From Eupeodes corollae (Eukaryota; Arthropoda; Insecta; Diptera; Syrphidae), in NCBI RefSeq assembly GCF_945859685.1, contig NC_079147.1, forward strand, positions 257,042,572 through 257,106,571: DNA of 64,000 bases. Direction: 5' to 3'. How positions within the stretch are numbered: the first letter of the stretch is position 1; each line of letters opens with the position of its first letter. The translations under genes were made by a program, and so were the position numbers. The notes beneath the pieces were generated by a model, which worked only from the letters and a program-made list of their open reading frames with translations, did no database searches and had not been told where the DNA came from. This document shows positions 46,503 to 59,059 of this stretch, one piece after another.

Positions 46503-47222
46503 TCCATCGCATCCAACCGCTGTAATTTCTTCCATATTAGCACACAGGATGTTTTTCACAAAATCAATTATGCTTCAAGATATTGGTTTGGCATTCCCAA
46601 AGGATGGAGTAACATGTCCCAGATACTGTCCTTCTGGCTCAGAAACAAGTACAATGTGTTCTTCCACTGAAATCTTCCGATGTGTTCTGGCCCCAATTGT
46701 TTCCAAAATCATTGTTTTGTATTTTCGTCCGTCAAAGTATAAGCCTGTTATATTTTCAATTTTACATTGAAGATTTTGACGTAATTTTTGTCTTTCTCGT
46801 CTTATTTTACTCCTGTCAATTACTTTTGAAGAATCTAGCTTGGAAACGACACCAATGTCTTGTAAAAGAGAACTAGCAAGAATTGATGCTGACCTGTCGG
46901 ATACTCCTGTTCTGTCACAGGCTGATGCTAAATTCGTTAAAATTATCCTAGCTTGTAATTATGGAATTGACGGACTTCTGCTGGGTGATATCGGAGCATC
47001 GCTGTCGACATCGACCTCCACATTTTTTAAATCGATCAATAATTTCGAACACACATTAAAAGCACTTGGGTCATATCTTTTCTGTTTTTCCTTCAATGCA
47101 TTCCTGATGAACAAATACGCTTTCATGCCATCACGATAAGTTGGAAGAACATTGGTTTTAAGCTCGGAGGGTGCTCCAAAAACTTCACACTTGGTTTCAC
47201 TTCGCGTTTTTGGCATTTTCAC

Positions 47223-47639
47223 AATTTAAAATAAAACAACTGGCAATCACAAATAAGAATATAAATAGAATACCGATTCAAATGGAAAAAGTCAAAACGA
47301 GAAAATTAAAGTATAAAAAAGTGAGAAACGGCTCAAGGAGAACTAGATCAAAATTAAAATAATAACGACCAATTTTAGTTGCATCTTCATTTAAATCGTT
47401 ATTGGCTCAGTTAAGATCCAATAATTTAAGTTTTGTCGTGGGCGTCCCAAAAGATAACAAAGGGGACAATTTCTTAGGTATTAGAAAATAAATAAATAAC
47501 TTAACAGTGAAACATAAGAACATCCTATTTCGAAAACATCTTTAATAAAATTTAAATTTTGCTAAGAATAAAAGATTTAAAAGCATCTCTTGTACAATTT
47601 AACAAGAAATCAATTCTTGTGCTTACTGCATTAGCTTTT
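47223..47639. other. AT-rich spacer upstream of the protein-family relic
   Basis: No terminus or open frame recognised. If the relic belonged to a transposon, its outer end should lie here, but I find no inverted repeat. Confidence 0.35.
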
Positions 47640-48292
47640 CTGATGCAACATGTGATAGGCTCATTGAGACAAAAACGAAATTTTCCACAAACAAAAGAAA
47701 TTGCCACTCGCAAGAGATAAATTAAAAATCTGCGTGAGCGGCTCAGCTAACGCACTCGCTCATTTTTTAGAAGTATGGGAGGAATATTGTCTGGACCTTC
47801 ACTTGTATTCACATCCCAGCTAGAAAAAGCTCATTCAACTTCAACCTGGCTTAAAACAAGTGGCCAAAGATCAACACATTTGTTTACCCCTAAAGTCTCA
47901 TCTATTAAAACAGATTCAGAGGAATAAACTGATTGGAAGTATCTTGCAAATAAATTACAAATTACTGATAACTCACTCGAAATAGTGCCTAGGTACTGCA
48001 TACAGCTTGGTAATCCACATGATTTGCGTTTGATATTTAAAAAACTCCAAATCCTTTTACTGTTACTTCTAAGATCGTTTCCAACTGAAAGTATGTAATT
48101 ATGATATAAACATTTATTTAGGTAGTCAAATTTCCTTTGAATATTTAGATAGCTGTTTCGAAGACTTGGATTATTTTTGTTCTTGTTGCATAATTTATAT
48201 GCTTTATTTTGTTGGTTTTTGAGATTACTTAAGCTCCTATTAAAAATTCGACGTTTGGTGGTCAAATTTGAGACAACCGATTCAGTAAACAA
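47640..48292 (-). mobile_element. Jockey-like LINE fragment, linker and RT start
   Basis: A 153-codon open minus frame (47831-48292): 'SLSNLKNQQNKAYKLCNKNK', 'FDYLNKCLYHNYILSVGNDL', 'RIWSFLNIKRKSCGLPSCMQ' and 'LFARYFQSVYSSE' form the segment between endonuclease and RT. After a stop it continues as 'SEGPDNIPPILLK' and 'LAEPLTQIFNLSLASGNF'. Resembles the LINE at 25080-26735. Both ends are cut. Confidence 0.78.
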
Positions 48293-48650
48293 TCAGCTAA
48301 TACACGTACGTTCGGCAAGATCGACCGAGAACATTGCCGTGGGACGTGAAAGTGACGAGGATTTTGGATGAATGTTTGTGTTAATATGCTAAATTGCCAT
48401 AAAAGGGACGACACGGCGCGGCGGCGCGGCGTCATTGATCCGTACATTTTGAAGCCGATCGATCATATATTTAAGTCTTTGGTAAAATCCGTTCAATCCA
48501 TTGAAAAATTTGGAAACAGATAATATCCTGATATTGGTAAGCTTTTTAAAAGCACGTCAACGCTGAAATGTCACATCAATCATACCTACCAGGAAGCGGC
48601 TCTGCGGGGTTATTATTTCTAAGACCAAATCTGTTCATCAGAAAAATTTT
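48285..48650 (+). pseudogene. Mariner relic, middle and 3' part (copy 1)
   Basis: Starts with the middle region ('ENIAVGRESDEDFG'-like at 48330-48370), then a deletion, then from about 48410 the same 3' sequence as 56565-56810 (CATTGATCCGTA..., GGTAAAATCCGTTCAATCCA). Similarity to copy 2 here is only about 80% by eye. Confidence 0.6.
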
Positions 48651-48672
48651 GTTTAGGCCAAAAACTAAAAAA

Positions 48673-50550
48673 AAGAGGTTGGGATGCGACCCACACTGAT
48701 AACTTCCCAACCCGTCTGTCGATTTGTTTTGCTTAAAAGTTAAGAGGTTTTCATGTTGGGTTACAAAAAAATATTTAAATTTCCAACAATATTTTTCATT
48801 ATTTAGTTGGATGATTGAAATTAATTTAAGAGAAAACAAAAACCGATCATCAATTTTTACCAAATTTGCGTTTTATTTTGTGTAGATTTTATTTTTTTAT
48901 AAAAAACGGACTGTTGGATTTTTATAAAAAAAAACTACTGAATATAAAAAACAAATAAAAAAAATTGAAGACAACATTTTTAAGTAAATTTTTACCAAGT
49001 TTTAGTATTGTTTGTTTGTTAGGTTTTTATTTTTTTGTAAAAAAAACTATATACTAGATTTTCCTCACAATTTTACAGAATGATGCTAACAATATTTTTT
49101 AAAAGATAAAAGTAGTTTAAAGACAATATCTCAAATTTTAGAAAAGATATTTTTTAGCCAAAAATCTTTTTTAACTAAATTTTATTGATTTTTTTGTTTA
49201 TTTTTTGATTTTTGTAAGAAAATTTTCAATTGGATTTTTCTCAAAATTTGACCGAATGTTGAAAACAATATTTTCTATAAGTTTAAATTAATTAAAAGCC
49301 ATAATCTCAAAGTTTTGAAAAGATATTTGAGTCAAAAATCAATTTTCATAAAAAAAGTTTTAAATTATTTTAAGTCTGTAGCGATTTTGGTTCGTAAGAT
49401 ATGTAGGGTTTACCTTTTTTAAATGCTTTGCTAAAAAAAAACACCGAACTCAATTTTCTTAAGAGCTCTTTCTGCATCTTTCTGCTTTATTATTTCCAAT
49501 TTGACAAATTGGACCGATTGCGAAGTTTTTTTCGTCGTCCATAGCTTAAGAACCAGCGGATATATGGATATAGCACATTTAAAAAAAAAATTACATTTTG
49601 ATTAAAATGTTATATGTTATTTCATATAACGTTAGAGACTTTTAAATTAAATTTTAATTTATATAAAATTATATATACATATATACACATATGTACAAAA
49701 CTAGTATATTTTTGGAAAAAAACCCAAGTAATGTTTATTTTGATAAATAAAAAAAAACTGAAATTAATGTTTTACGAACAAAAAATGATTTTATCTCCAC
49801 AATAATTTTGTGCAATGAAGAATAACGTTGTTGACATCTGGTCAAAATCAAATTGACAGTTTTCTTACAAAAAAATTACTAAAAGTTCGTAAAAATTGTT
49901 TTTCGACTCAAATATCTTTTCAAAAATTCGGGATATTGGCTTGAAGTTGATTTCATGTTATAAAAAAAATATTTTTTTTTAACTTCTGTAAGATTTTGAG
50001 AAAAATCGAATAGACATTTTTCTTATACAAATAATAAAAACCTAAAAAAAAAACAATATTAAAATTTGGTAAAAAATTTACTTTTGACTGATATTTCTTG
50101 TTAAAAATTAAATACATTTGCTATTAATTAGTTTTATCTCATAGAAAGTAATGTTTTCGACATTCAGAACATTTCTTATAAAAATCCAATACTCAGTTTT
50201 TTCGTAAAAATTAAAATCTTGAAAAATATTACGCAAATTTGGTAAAAAATGAAGTTCGGTTCTCGTTATCTCGTGAACAATAGAAGATATTGGCTTCAAA
50301 TTAATTTCATTCATCCAATTTTTATTTGTTTATATAAGAAATAAAAACTTTTAAGAAATGCTACTAAAATTGGTTAAAATTGGTTTTCGACTAAAAATCT
50401 CGTTATCAAAACTAGATTTTGATATCAAGCTATTTCAACATATGCAAAATATTGTTTTAATTTAAAATAAAACAAAACACGATAACCTAGAAACTTTTAC
50501 AGCAAGACAAATATGGAAGATGAGAAGTAATCAGTGTGGCCTGTTTTTCA
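48673..50550. mobile_element. Foldback-like element, copy in duplication copy 1
   Basis: Left inverted end at 48673-48740 (AAAGAGGTTGGGATGCGACC...) is well kept. The right end at about 50491-50547 is decayed (CAGTGTGG then divergence). The interior repeats the central motif (CCATAGCTTAAGAACCAGC near 49541) and decayed ~173-bp units. It contains the empty sites for the solo LTR (49819-49822) and the mariner (50333-50334) of copy 2. Confidence 0.6.
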
Positions 50551-51397
50551 AACTTGTCATCAACTAAGCTCCAGAAATGCATACTTATTTTGTTAACGTA
50601 AGCCGTAAATGTATTACCTAAAACTAGAACTTTGTTTAAATTGCATGGATGAAAGGCTTAAATATGTATTTGTTTTCAATTTATTATGTTTGGAAAGTCT
50701 ATGACGCTGAAGGTGAAAATAAGGGTCAAATTCTACGATAAGGTTGTGATCCACGCGGTCCTTGTGCACTCCTCGAAATCGGATGACAGTTGAAACAGTA
50801 AAAATGTATTAAAGAAAGAAATGTTACCACAAAATATACAAGTGTGACTCAAAAAAGAAAGACTCATATACGCCAAACCTCAAATTATCTTAAATACACT
50901 TAAAACAGAAATGTTCATAATTAAGAACGACTAATAATCTTTAGCCAACAAAAGATGGTTAAATGTAAGAAATTGTTTAATCATTATCAAAACGAATCAA
51001 AATAAATATAAAGCTCCCGCTATTTTTATTATGTCTTTTTATTTTTATAAATATTCTTTTGTAGAACTGTAGAAGGTTTATTGCAAATTTGCTCAGTAAA
51101 GTAAAAATTAAAACAGCTATTACTGCTAACATTGTACAAACTCGTACTTTCCAACAAAAACCGCACATTCATATAAGTCAATCTCCTTCCAATTCCACAA
51201 TATGTAAACCGAAAACCCGACTTTTATCTTCTGAAACTAATAAATCTTTAAGTGCGTTAGATGTGCATTGTAACTGCAAGTCTATGCGCCAAATACCTCA
51301 GAGAATAGCAATTTCCATTTTACGGAACATTAAAGTCCTCTAAAACACAGAGTCCGAGAGCTTCGCATTCACCATCCAAAGCCATTTAAGCCTTCCC

Positions 51398-51597
51398 NNN
51401 NNNNNNNNNNNNNNNNNNNNNNNNNNNNNNNNNNNNNNNNNNNNNNNNNNNNNNNNNNNNNNNNNNNNNNNNNNNNNNNNNNNNNNNNNNNNNNNNNNNN
51501 NNNNNNNNNNNNNNNNNNNNNNNNNNNNNNNNNNNNNNNNNNNNNNNNNNNNNNNNNNNNNNNNNNNNNNNNNNNNNNNNNNNNNNNNNNNNNNNNN
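51398..51597. other. Assembly gap, 200 N
   Basis: Exactly 200 N, a fixed-size scaffold gap. It lies precisely at the junction of the two copies of the large duplication. Confidence 0.99.
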
Positions 51598-52309
51598 AAA
51601 TTGGCACTTTTTAGAATTTTGTTATTATTTATTTATTTTTTTTGTGTATGGTACATACACACGCACACACAGATATCTGAAATTCTGTAGGGACTTTTGA
51701 AGCGTCGAGAAATAGGACCAATTCTAATAATTTCCTGATAAAGTTAATACATTTTATTTAAGCAAATAAGGACTTCCAAACTTAAGTAGTTGGTAGTTGT
51801 CATTTTGTTTAAGCTTAATTTGTTAAATCTGCTTTAATTTCAATCGGATAAAGCTTTCGTGGAACACATGAAACTGAAAAAATTATTGTATCAAAATTGG
51901 TTTTTGGTCCTGTTAAATTACACACCCTTCGACATTGTTACAGAAATGAAAGTCTTAGAACTCTACAATATATTCTGCATAATCATGGTCATATAAGTTG
52001 GATTTGATTTATGTATGTGTAAGAACAAAGTTCCGAAATTATACGAAGACGAGATTTTTGTGAGAGTGTTTGTGATTAAGCCATTTTTCACAGCATCTCT
52101 CAAAACTTACCGAATCTGTGGGATTATCCAAATTTTGCGTGATTAATATAATACATTAAAAATTTAACATTTTGGATGGATATTTGAACATACTGGCATC
52201 GATCAAAATGCAACAATTAAAAATATTGACGAAACGATTGGTATATGATTGCTTCCAAAGTTCAAAGAAGGATTGAATACAACCAAATATGTCTGTATAA
52301 TATAGTGCG

Positions 52310-55300
52310 TTTTAATTTTCAGCTGAAATATAATCCTGGAAGAAATTATACCTTTTTTAATTTAAGGTATGTTATTAATACACCTAATCTGAAAAATATC
52401 CAACGCATCATCAAACCACATTGATACTCATCTTCCAATCGTCCTAACAAAAGCAATCCTTTTATACCCCTGCTCAAAGTGGATAAAGGCAAAGCAAAAA
52501 AAAAATAAAAAACCAAACAACTTGTCTAGGACATAAAATAGTTTAAGTAATCACCAACAGAGGAAAGGAAGCATAAAATTATAGTTTTGTGACTCCTCCG
52601 CGCAGGCAAAAAGCAACTGCCATCATTTATTCCCTTATATCGAACATCCACACAATCGCCATTTGCCGTTGCCATCGCCATCTATACCTCTACTCGTGCC
52701 CTAATGCCTGATGTGGCGGGACGGGACCGAATCGGCAACTTTTCAATTTATTACTTAAAGTGGTTCAATTGGCTTAGCCCCAAATGGTTTTCTGATTTAC
52801 GGCTTGATGGCACGCAATATGCCATCACATCTTTTTTACAAACATATAGCAGATAGATATTGCCCCTAGACAAGGCTTAAGCTAGCTGTGGCTCTGTATA
52901 ACTGTATACATGTAGGACGTAGGTAAGGTAGGTATCTAAGCTCCTCACAAAGGGTTAAAAGGATATAACATACATTATGATGATTAGGCGTTAGGCATTT
53001 TCATATAAAAAAATAAAAACAGTGTTGATGGAAAAAGAAAGACCAATGATCTTTTCTATATCTCCCTCCATTATTGCGAGTTCACTAATCGCATACCATT
53101 CTCGCATGTCAAAAGGCCTAACAAGCAATTAAGGCCTTCAACACAAAACGGACGCGCGCGTCTTACAGTTCAGCGTCAACGCTAATTGCCCGCGTCATGG
53201 TGAAGTTTTGTTCATGATTGTAGTAAGAATGCGGTACGATCAGGACGCCCCCTTGCCACCACTAACTCTGTTTATTTCACTGATATACCTACCTACCAAT
53301 ACATACCTACCCATCAAAGTCAACAAGCCTTGAGAAGATAGATATCCATTGCGCGGCATGCAACAGCGACTGAAGTTGCTTCGGCGCAAATTCGAATTAA
53401 GTGCCAACGGCTGACATTTATTCAACACGTTTACGTATTGTTTTCGCCACTCCCCCTCACCTCTCCGCCCCCATTACAGTAGAAACTTGTGAAATTAAGT
53501 GCATTCATCATCTCTCAGAGTTCTTTCTATCGCCATATCACAAAGTGGAAGAAGAAATTCATTCGGATGTGTAATGGGTTCCGTTTGACGGCATGCGGCA
53601 GCGGCAGCGGCAGTAACCTACCTAACTATACAAGTATGGATGACGCTGACGACTACGACGACGATCAAAATGACCAAGAAGACGCAGAATGTACATAAGT
53701 ATGTAGTACGTAGAAGCCCTAAAGCCAAGCTTGAATGTGTAAATCATCTTAATTCCGCCATCATTTCGAATTGGTGGTTCAGTCTCAGTGCCGGCTTGTT
53801 GGCACGACGGACGACCGCGACGCGGTAAGGAAATTCAGAATAAAAATTGGGCAGGCGATCCTTAGTTTCTTTTTGTATTGTGTAATTTCATTTCCAACCT
53901 GGCTTGATAGAAACTCGTACTTCTGCGGGATCTTAAATTACAATCTCTTTATAGGGTTGGACGACGACGACGGCCGGCGACGACGACGACAAATGAATGA
54001 AAGAATTGGGATTGGAAAAAAGGAGCGAACAGCGAACACAATTATTATAATATTATTGTTCATATATATGCGCCACCGCCGTCCGCCGGTGTGTGGACTC
54101 CACCTGCAGCAAGTGACAGTTGGACCGAACAGAACCGAACCGAGTGTAATTGAGAGCCATGCCTGGAATTGTTGGTGATGGTAGGGGTATCATGTATACG
54201 CGAGTATTATTGTGTGGTTCCGTGTTATTATTATATCCGGAAAGGGGTTCTTTTTAAAAAAATTCTTCTTGTTATTTTTCAGGTGATTTAAAAAATACAA
54301 AAAATAAAGAATGGATTCCAAAATGGGATGGTCTTAAAATTGTAAAGCCCTTGAGGAAGGTGTGTCCTTGTTATTCAATATTTTTTTGGGATTGAATTGG
54401 TTTCGCTTTATTTGCCGTTTTTAGTGATTTTCCAAACTTCTGACAAGGATACGTTTTTTTTTTTCACTTAAACCTTTTTTTTTAGGTTCCATAAGCGCCA
54501 TTAAAGTCAACTGTCATTTCATCTTGAAAGTGCCTGTCTATAATTGTATTCTTAAAATGACCCCAACATCTGACCTTCAAGTGATTGCCTCCATCAAAAA
54601 CATCAAAAGCTTCAAAAGCACCTTAAAAATAATACCATATAGATGTAATGTCTCACTTACAATCCAATGAAACTTGATGAACCGTGTAAAATCGATTGTG
54701 CACATTTTGCAAACATTCAACCAGCAGCGCGCATCTTTCATACAGTAGAGGGAGCCCCTTTCTCTCACTGCCGCCGCCACCGTCTTCTCAGTCACAGTCT
54801 CAGTCGCCATCGCTTTCGCCATAAGTTGCGGCTATAATCACACCAAACTGCTCGCACCATCACCCAAATGTCAGTGACATCTCGTAATTTTTAACAACAA
54901 ATCGCTGCATTTTAGCACTAAGAACGAGAGGGGCCATCAAGTGCCACCACTAACTGCCAATCTCGCCACGAATGGCTTAATTTGACCGCACCGTATACTT
55001 TCATGGAAAACAATATCTACTTATGTACGAGTATCAGGTATACCTACTACAAGCTATATACAACGTGATTATAACCAAGTTAAGACGATGACAAGCTGTT
55101 GCCGGTTTTTGGTTTGGTTTTAATGTGATATCAACAAAATGACATCGCGAAGTCAACAACAACAACAACAACAATACAACTTGGGAGTTTTGCTTTTTTT
55201 GTTGATGGTAATTTCGAATTCCGATATTTTTGTTTTTTGTTTGTTGTTGTTATTGTTGTTGTAACTGTCTTGAGGTTTTATTATATTGTTTTAACTGTCT

Positions 55301-55640
55301 GAAAAAGCTAAGTCTTTATGAGCTACATGCCAATGAATTGGGCGACTTTATTAAATTGTATGCTTTCTTGAGAAAACCAATAAGATTACCTTTAATATTA
55401 TTTCCTTAAGGCTTAACATTTTTATAGGCCATGTTTTTGGAAAATTGCTTAATTTTTAACTGTGTAGGGATATTGAGTTCGATTAGTAAAGAAGTGAACT
55501 AACAATGTTTCAGGTAAATTGCTTAACCTTAAATGTGGAAGTTATATTGATTAAGGTTATTTAAAAACAACAAGTAAATTTAAACGTTTTGGTCCAAATA
55601 AGATCTTGTCGCGATCTAAAAACAAGATGGTTTTCGGATG
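52310..55640. other. Complex, single-copy-looking DNA within copy 2
   Basis: Counterpart of 40900-44250 with scattered differences. The hairpin TGATGGCA/TGCCATCA is kept. Small indels at GACGAC, GCCGCC and CAACAA tracts distinguish the copies. Confidence 0.45.
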
Positions 55641-56009
55641 ATATGATTTTATTCAGATAGTAATTTTGTAAATTTTTATTTGGAAAAGTTTCTAGCATTA
55701 AAAAAAGTTTAAACATTGGATTAGGTACAATAATTCTCGACACCTTAGAAACTTTTATTTCGCATTTGTATTAATAATTGTTTGCAATCATCAAAACAAA
55801 GTACTTCTTTGAGATATCCTTGTGTTTGAAGCTTAATTTGAATACTTGACGCCGATTTTGGACGAAAGGAATATTCAAAATTTCTAAATTTTATTTGTGA
55901 AAAATTTGTCTTTCTGAGTTTATATCTTTTTTAGGATTTTATTATAGGTATGAGAATTGTTGAGTGTTCACAAATTAAAGTTCGACAAGAAAAGACCGCG
56001 TGGGTAGAT

Positions 56010-56820
56010 TTTGGCACCCGTAGAGGCTATTTTGTTTTGGTGACATCTACCAAGTCTTTTGTTTATTATTCAGTTGCCTATGACAAATCATAATGGCAAG
56101 TTACACGATTGAACAGATAAACAATCTGCTAATACCCACACGTTGAAGAAACGCAAGATCGGCCGAGAACATTGCCGCGGTCCGTGAAAGTGTACAGCAG
56201 AACCTGAAGCGCTCTATTCCTCGCCGTGCTCAATTACTTAGCCTTTCACAGACTTCAACTTGGCGAAATTTGTGAAGGGACTTGAACCTTCATCCGAACA
56301 AGATCCAACCGTTTCAGGAGCTCAAAGTTCATGACCATAGACAACGCCGTTTGGCCGTTTGTTCACTGACTGGGCTTCGGTTCGTTTGGAAGGGGACCCC
56401 AATTTTGACCTAATAATCATCTTTGGTGACGAGGCGTATTTTTGAATGAATGGCTGTTTTCACAAGCAAAATTGCAATAAATGGGACAACACAAACCCAT
56501 GCAAGGTTCACCAGGTAAAAATGCATCCTCAAAAAGTTACCGTTTAGTGTAGATTTCAGGCCAGCGCGGTGGCGTAATTGATCCGTAGTTTTTTGAAAAC
56601 TATCGACCATGTATTTAGGTCTCTGGTAAAATCCGTTCAATCCATTGACCAACTTGCAAACAGACAATATCCTCATATTGGTGAACTTTTTAAGAACAAG
56701 TCCACGCTGAAATATCACATCAATCGTACCAACCATGAAGCGGCTCCCCGTTGTTATTATGTCATAGACGAACATTTCTGTTTAACCGATTTTATGCCGT
56801 AGAAATATTTTATTCTGGTC
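56010..56820 (+). pseudogene. Mariner relic (copy 2), the most complete of its subfamily here
   Basis: M-A-S-Y-T-I-E-Q near 56095, an internal deletion, then 'NARSAENIAAVRESVQQ', a 'RAQLLSLSQTSTWRNL'-like helix-turn-helix, 'DLNLHPNKIQPFQELKVHDH', a damaged first catalytic block near 56415-56450 and, from 56565, 3' sequence with an open 74-codon stretch. Frames shift repeatedly. Related to 5441-6010 and to the split relic at 44580/48285. Confidence 0.68.
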
Positions 56821-57099
56821 AAATCTAAAAAATAAATTATGATTTCAAAATAAAATTACTTTCAGTTGAGAGGCATGATAGTTTTCAATTGAGTACTGTT
56901 CTATATACTGTTTCCTTTTCCATGCACAACCGATTATTTGCATTTCAAAATATTGGGTTTTGAAAATAAGAAAATTTAGAAACAAAACTCATGAACAGAT
57001 TAATAAAATAATTATTTTAACTTTTAAAATTAATAATTTACTTATGAATTTTTCATAGGAATTATTGGTATTGGTCCGATTTGTCAAATTGAAAATTTT

Positions 57100-57410
57100 T
57101 ATATTTCTAAACGATTCAAGGTCTCTAGAGTAAAAATCAAAGATTTTAGAGAAATGTCTTTGCATGCATGTATACGTACGTTCGTACATCTAAACGTTCG
57201 CGAATTTTTATCGTCGCTCAAGAACCAGTAGAGATATCGACTTCGGTTACCAAAATATTTCACGAACCAATAACGTTAAAGACTTTAATTAAATTTAAAT
57301 AAACGTTTTTTTTTTATAAATCAAAAAAACTAAAACAAATATTTGTGATCTCGAATATTTTACGAACAAAAAATGATTTTATCTCCACTATTATTTTGTG
57401 CGATAAAGAA
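57100..57410 (+). repeat. Central part of a foldback-like element (copy 2)
   Basis: Contains the CGTACGTTCGTAC stretch and 'CTCAAGAACCAGTAGAGATA' motif seen at 7440-7510 and 49530-49570. The left inverted end seen in copy 1 is not found here. Confidence 0.5.
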
Positions 57411-59059
57411 TGTTGCGGTAAAATTTCCCACAACAAGTTTCACTAGCCTGTCTCATATCCTTTTTTAACCTTCCTTTCGTCTTCGCGGCTCCAAAATATT
57501 TTAAGACTTCAGTAGAATCGTGCTTTCCATCAGTCAGTGACCTGCTCTTATTGTATTTTGAAAAAGCAAACAAAATAGGTGTCAATGGTACGGCGGCGGC
57601 GGCTGTGTGACAGAGGGTACACATTTTCATTTACTGTAGACACTTGTATGACGGATAAGTCACGAAGACGGCCTAGTGGTGTGTGACAGGTGGTCCACAC
57701 AAGGAGAAAACGAAAGTGTGAATCCTTTCTATAATTTGCACACCAACCTAAAATTAGTATGGCGTAATGCCCAGCCTAAAGTGTCGGAATAATAAGTAAG
57801 GTCACCTTCCGATGTGTTTTTCCCCTCCGTTAAAATTGTCTGCACGGAAGTCTAAGGGTTAAGGTATAGTCTAAATTGCGAACTATCGCATTCTGCCTCT
57901 CAATCTTGGTTGAAAAATGCCAAGGTTCCTAATTACCACAACGCTTTCCATAAATTATTAAACTGGGCCGGTTTGGGCTGGGGGATTTTACTCGCGAACT
58001 CTCAAAAATGTTGCTTTTACTTTTTAGACCAATTGGATTCGACTGATAAGAACTGAACTCGTCCATTAAACCAAGGTTGGTGTTCAAATCACCAATGTGA
58101 AATGGACCACAAAGGTTTGACTGGTTTTTGAAATTGGCATGCACTCCAGCGAAAAAGCGTGTCACAGTTAGACCGAAAGAGAAAACCAGATCATAACAAA
58201 AGGCCAGAGTAGGATGGCACACTTGTCATGGCCTCTTGGATGAGGGAAGTTCGCCATGAGTGTGGCACTTTTTAGAGAAGCTAAGAAGAGTGATGTCGAA
58301 AAGAAAAAGTAGTGAAGAATTCTTGGAGAAAAAAAAGAGAAGAATCATGTTAGTTTTGTGGTGAATTATAACGAAATTAAAATTGAAAAAAAAAAACATA
58401 CAAATTTTGAGGAAGTCGTGATTGAGAAGAGATTAAAAAGAGAGTCAGGATCGATATTTTTTGAACCAAGGAAGCTAATTTTTTTTTTTTTGTTGAGTGA
58501 GTTTTGGGCTCTTTTTTACCTTTGCTTGTAATTTGTGGTTGGCTATAAAGAGCCAAAATATAACCCGATAGACTTTCGGTCCATTTCTTTGTCTCCCGAG
58601 ATTCCGGGACCCGCGACCTTTGTTCCTTTGTTCTTCGGAAACTTAGCCAAGGTGACCTTTCTTTGTGTCCTTTGTGCACAACCAATTGTTCTCTATCTTT
58701 GTTTTGTTCTTTGTATCAATTTAAATTATAAAAATTATGGGTTTTATCCCTATACTTATAAAGGTTTCCCAGATACAAAATAAAATATCGTAACCTTTCT
58801 AGGTGAAAAATTAATCTTGAACTTTATTTTCATTGGGAAGTAAATTTCCGCTGTTTTTATTATTATATATCTTGATTGGTGATGGTAAGTACCATAATAC
58901 TTCCTGATGTCCATTTTTTATTAATTTCCCATTGTTATTTAATAAATCATTTAGTTTTTAAAATAGTTTTGTTTTGTTTAATTCTTTTTTGCGGATGTTC
59001 CGCCAACCTAAATCATATTTTAGTATCATAATATAGTTCGGTTTGTTAATTTTGCAACA
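57411..59059. mobile_element. Probable solo LTR (1649 bp) with 4-bp target duplication
   Basis: Begins TGTTGCGGTAAAATTT and ends AATTTTGCAACA, so TG...CA with a short TGTTGC/GCAACA inverted end. AGAA flanks both sides (57407-57410, 59060-59063), and copy 1 has a single AGAA in the matching place (49819-49822). Inside, on the plus strand, a CTATAAAG box (58543) is followed about 235 bp later by AATAAA (58779), the order expected in an LTR. No RT, integrase or transposase motif was seen. It could instead be a non-autonomous DNA element, but the 6-bp inverted end is too short for most families. Confidence 0.6.

Larger units (their letters stand above)
44740..47222 (-). pseudogene. Relic of an uncharacterised, multi-copy arthropod protein family
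   Basis: Minus strand, starting M-K-M-P-K-T-R-S-E-T at 47222. Ordered landmarks: 'VLPTYRDGMKAYLFIRN', 'SASILASSLLQDIGVV', 'ITGLYFDGRKYKTMILE', 'HIVLVSEPEGQYLGHVTPSF', 'EEITAVGCDGTIV' (near 46510), then after a LINE insertion 'NTGSKNSTVCQLEAAIGKPV', 'WFICLLHLNELPLRHLMAHV', 'EHLSTDQKYLYEMCEAVSNG', 'RMSHSRWLTTANRILRLYVA', 'YIPKNLKASVHPVIERKAYF', 'KINFDDDDYIDLIKW' and 'PCHTQAVERCIK'. I know these blocks, in this order, from many unnamed predicted arthropod proteins; no function is established. Asp in GCDGT, the H..ELPLRH block and HTQAVER recall hAT-type RNase H-fold transposases, which is inference. About six stops and several shifts make it dead. It is absent from copy 2 of the duplication. Confidence 0.6.
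40466..51397 (+). repeat. Large direct duplication, copy 1 (ends at assembly gap)
   Basis: Matches 51598-63503 in order and orientation. The single-copy-looking portion (about 40900-44250) is nearly the same as 52310-55640 with only scattered substitutions and small indels, for example fewer CAA units at about 43758. The distal end (50570-51397) also matches 62620-63503 well. The centre, made of transposon relics, differs far more and has large insertions in one copy or the other. The last seven bases before the N run (CCTTCCC) correspond to 63497-63503. Confidence 0.9.

Noticed and set aside
44740..48285. The whole copy-1-only block as one transposon
   Set aside because: No shared termini or target duplication could be seen at its borders, and copy 2 has its own deletion at the corresponding place.
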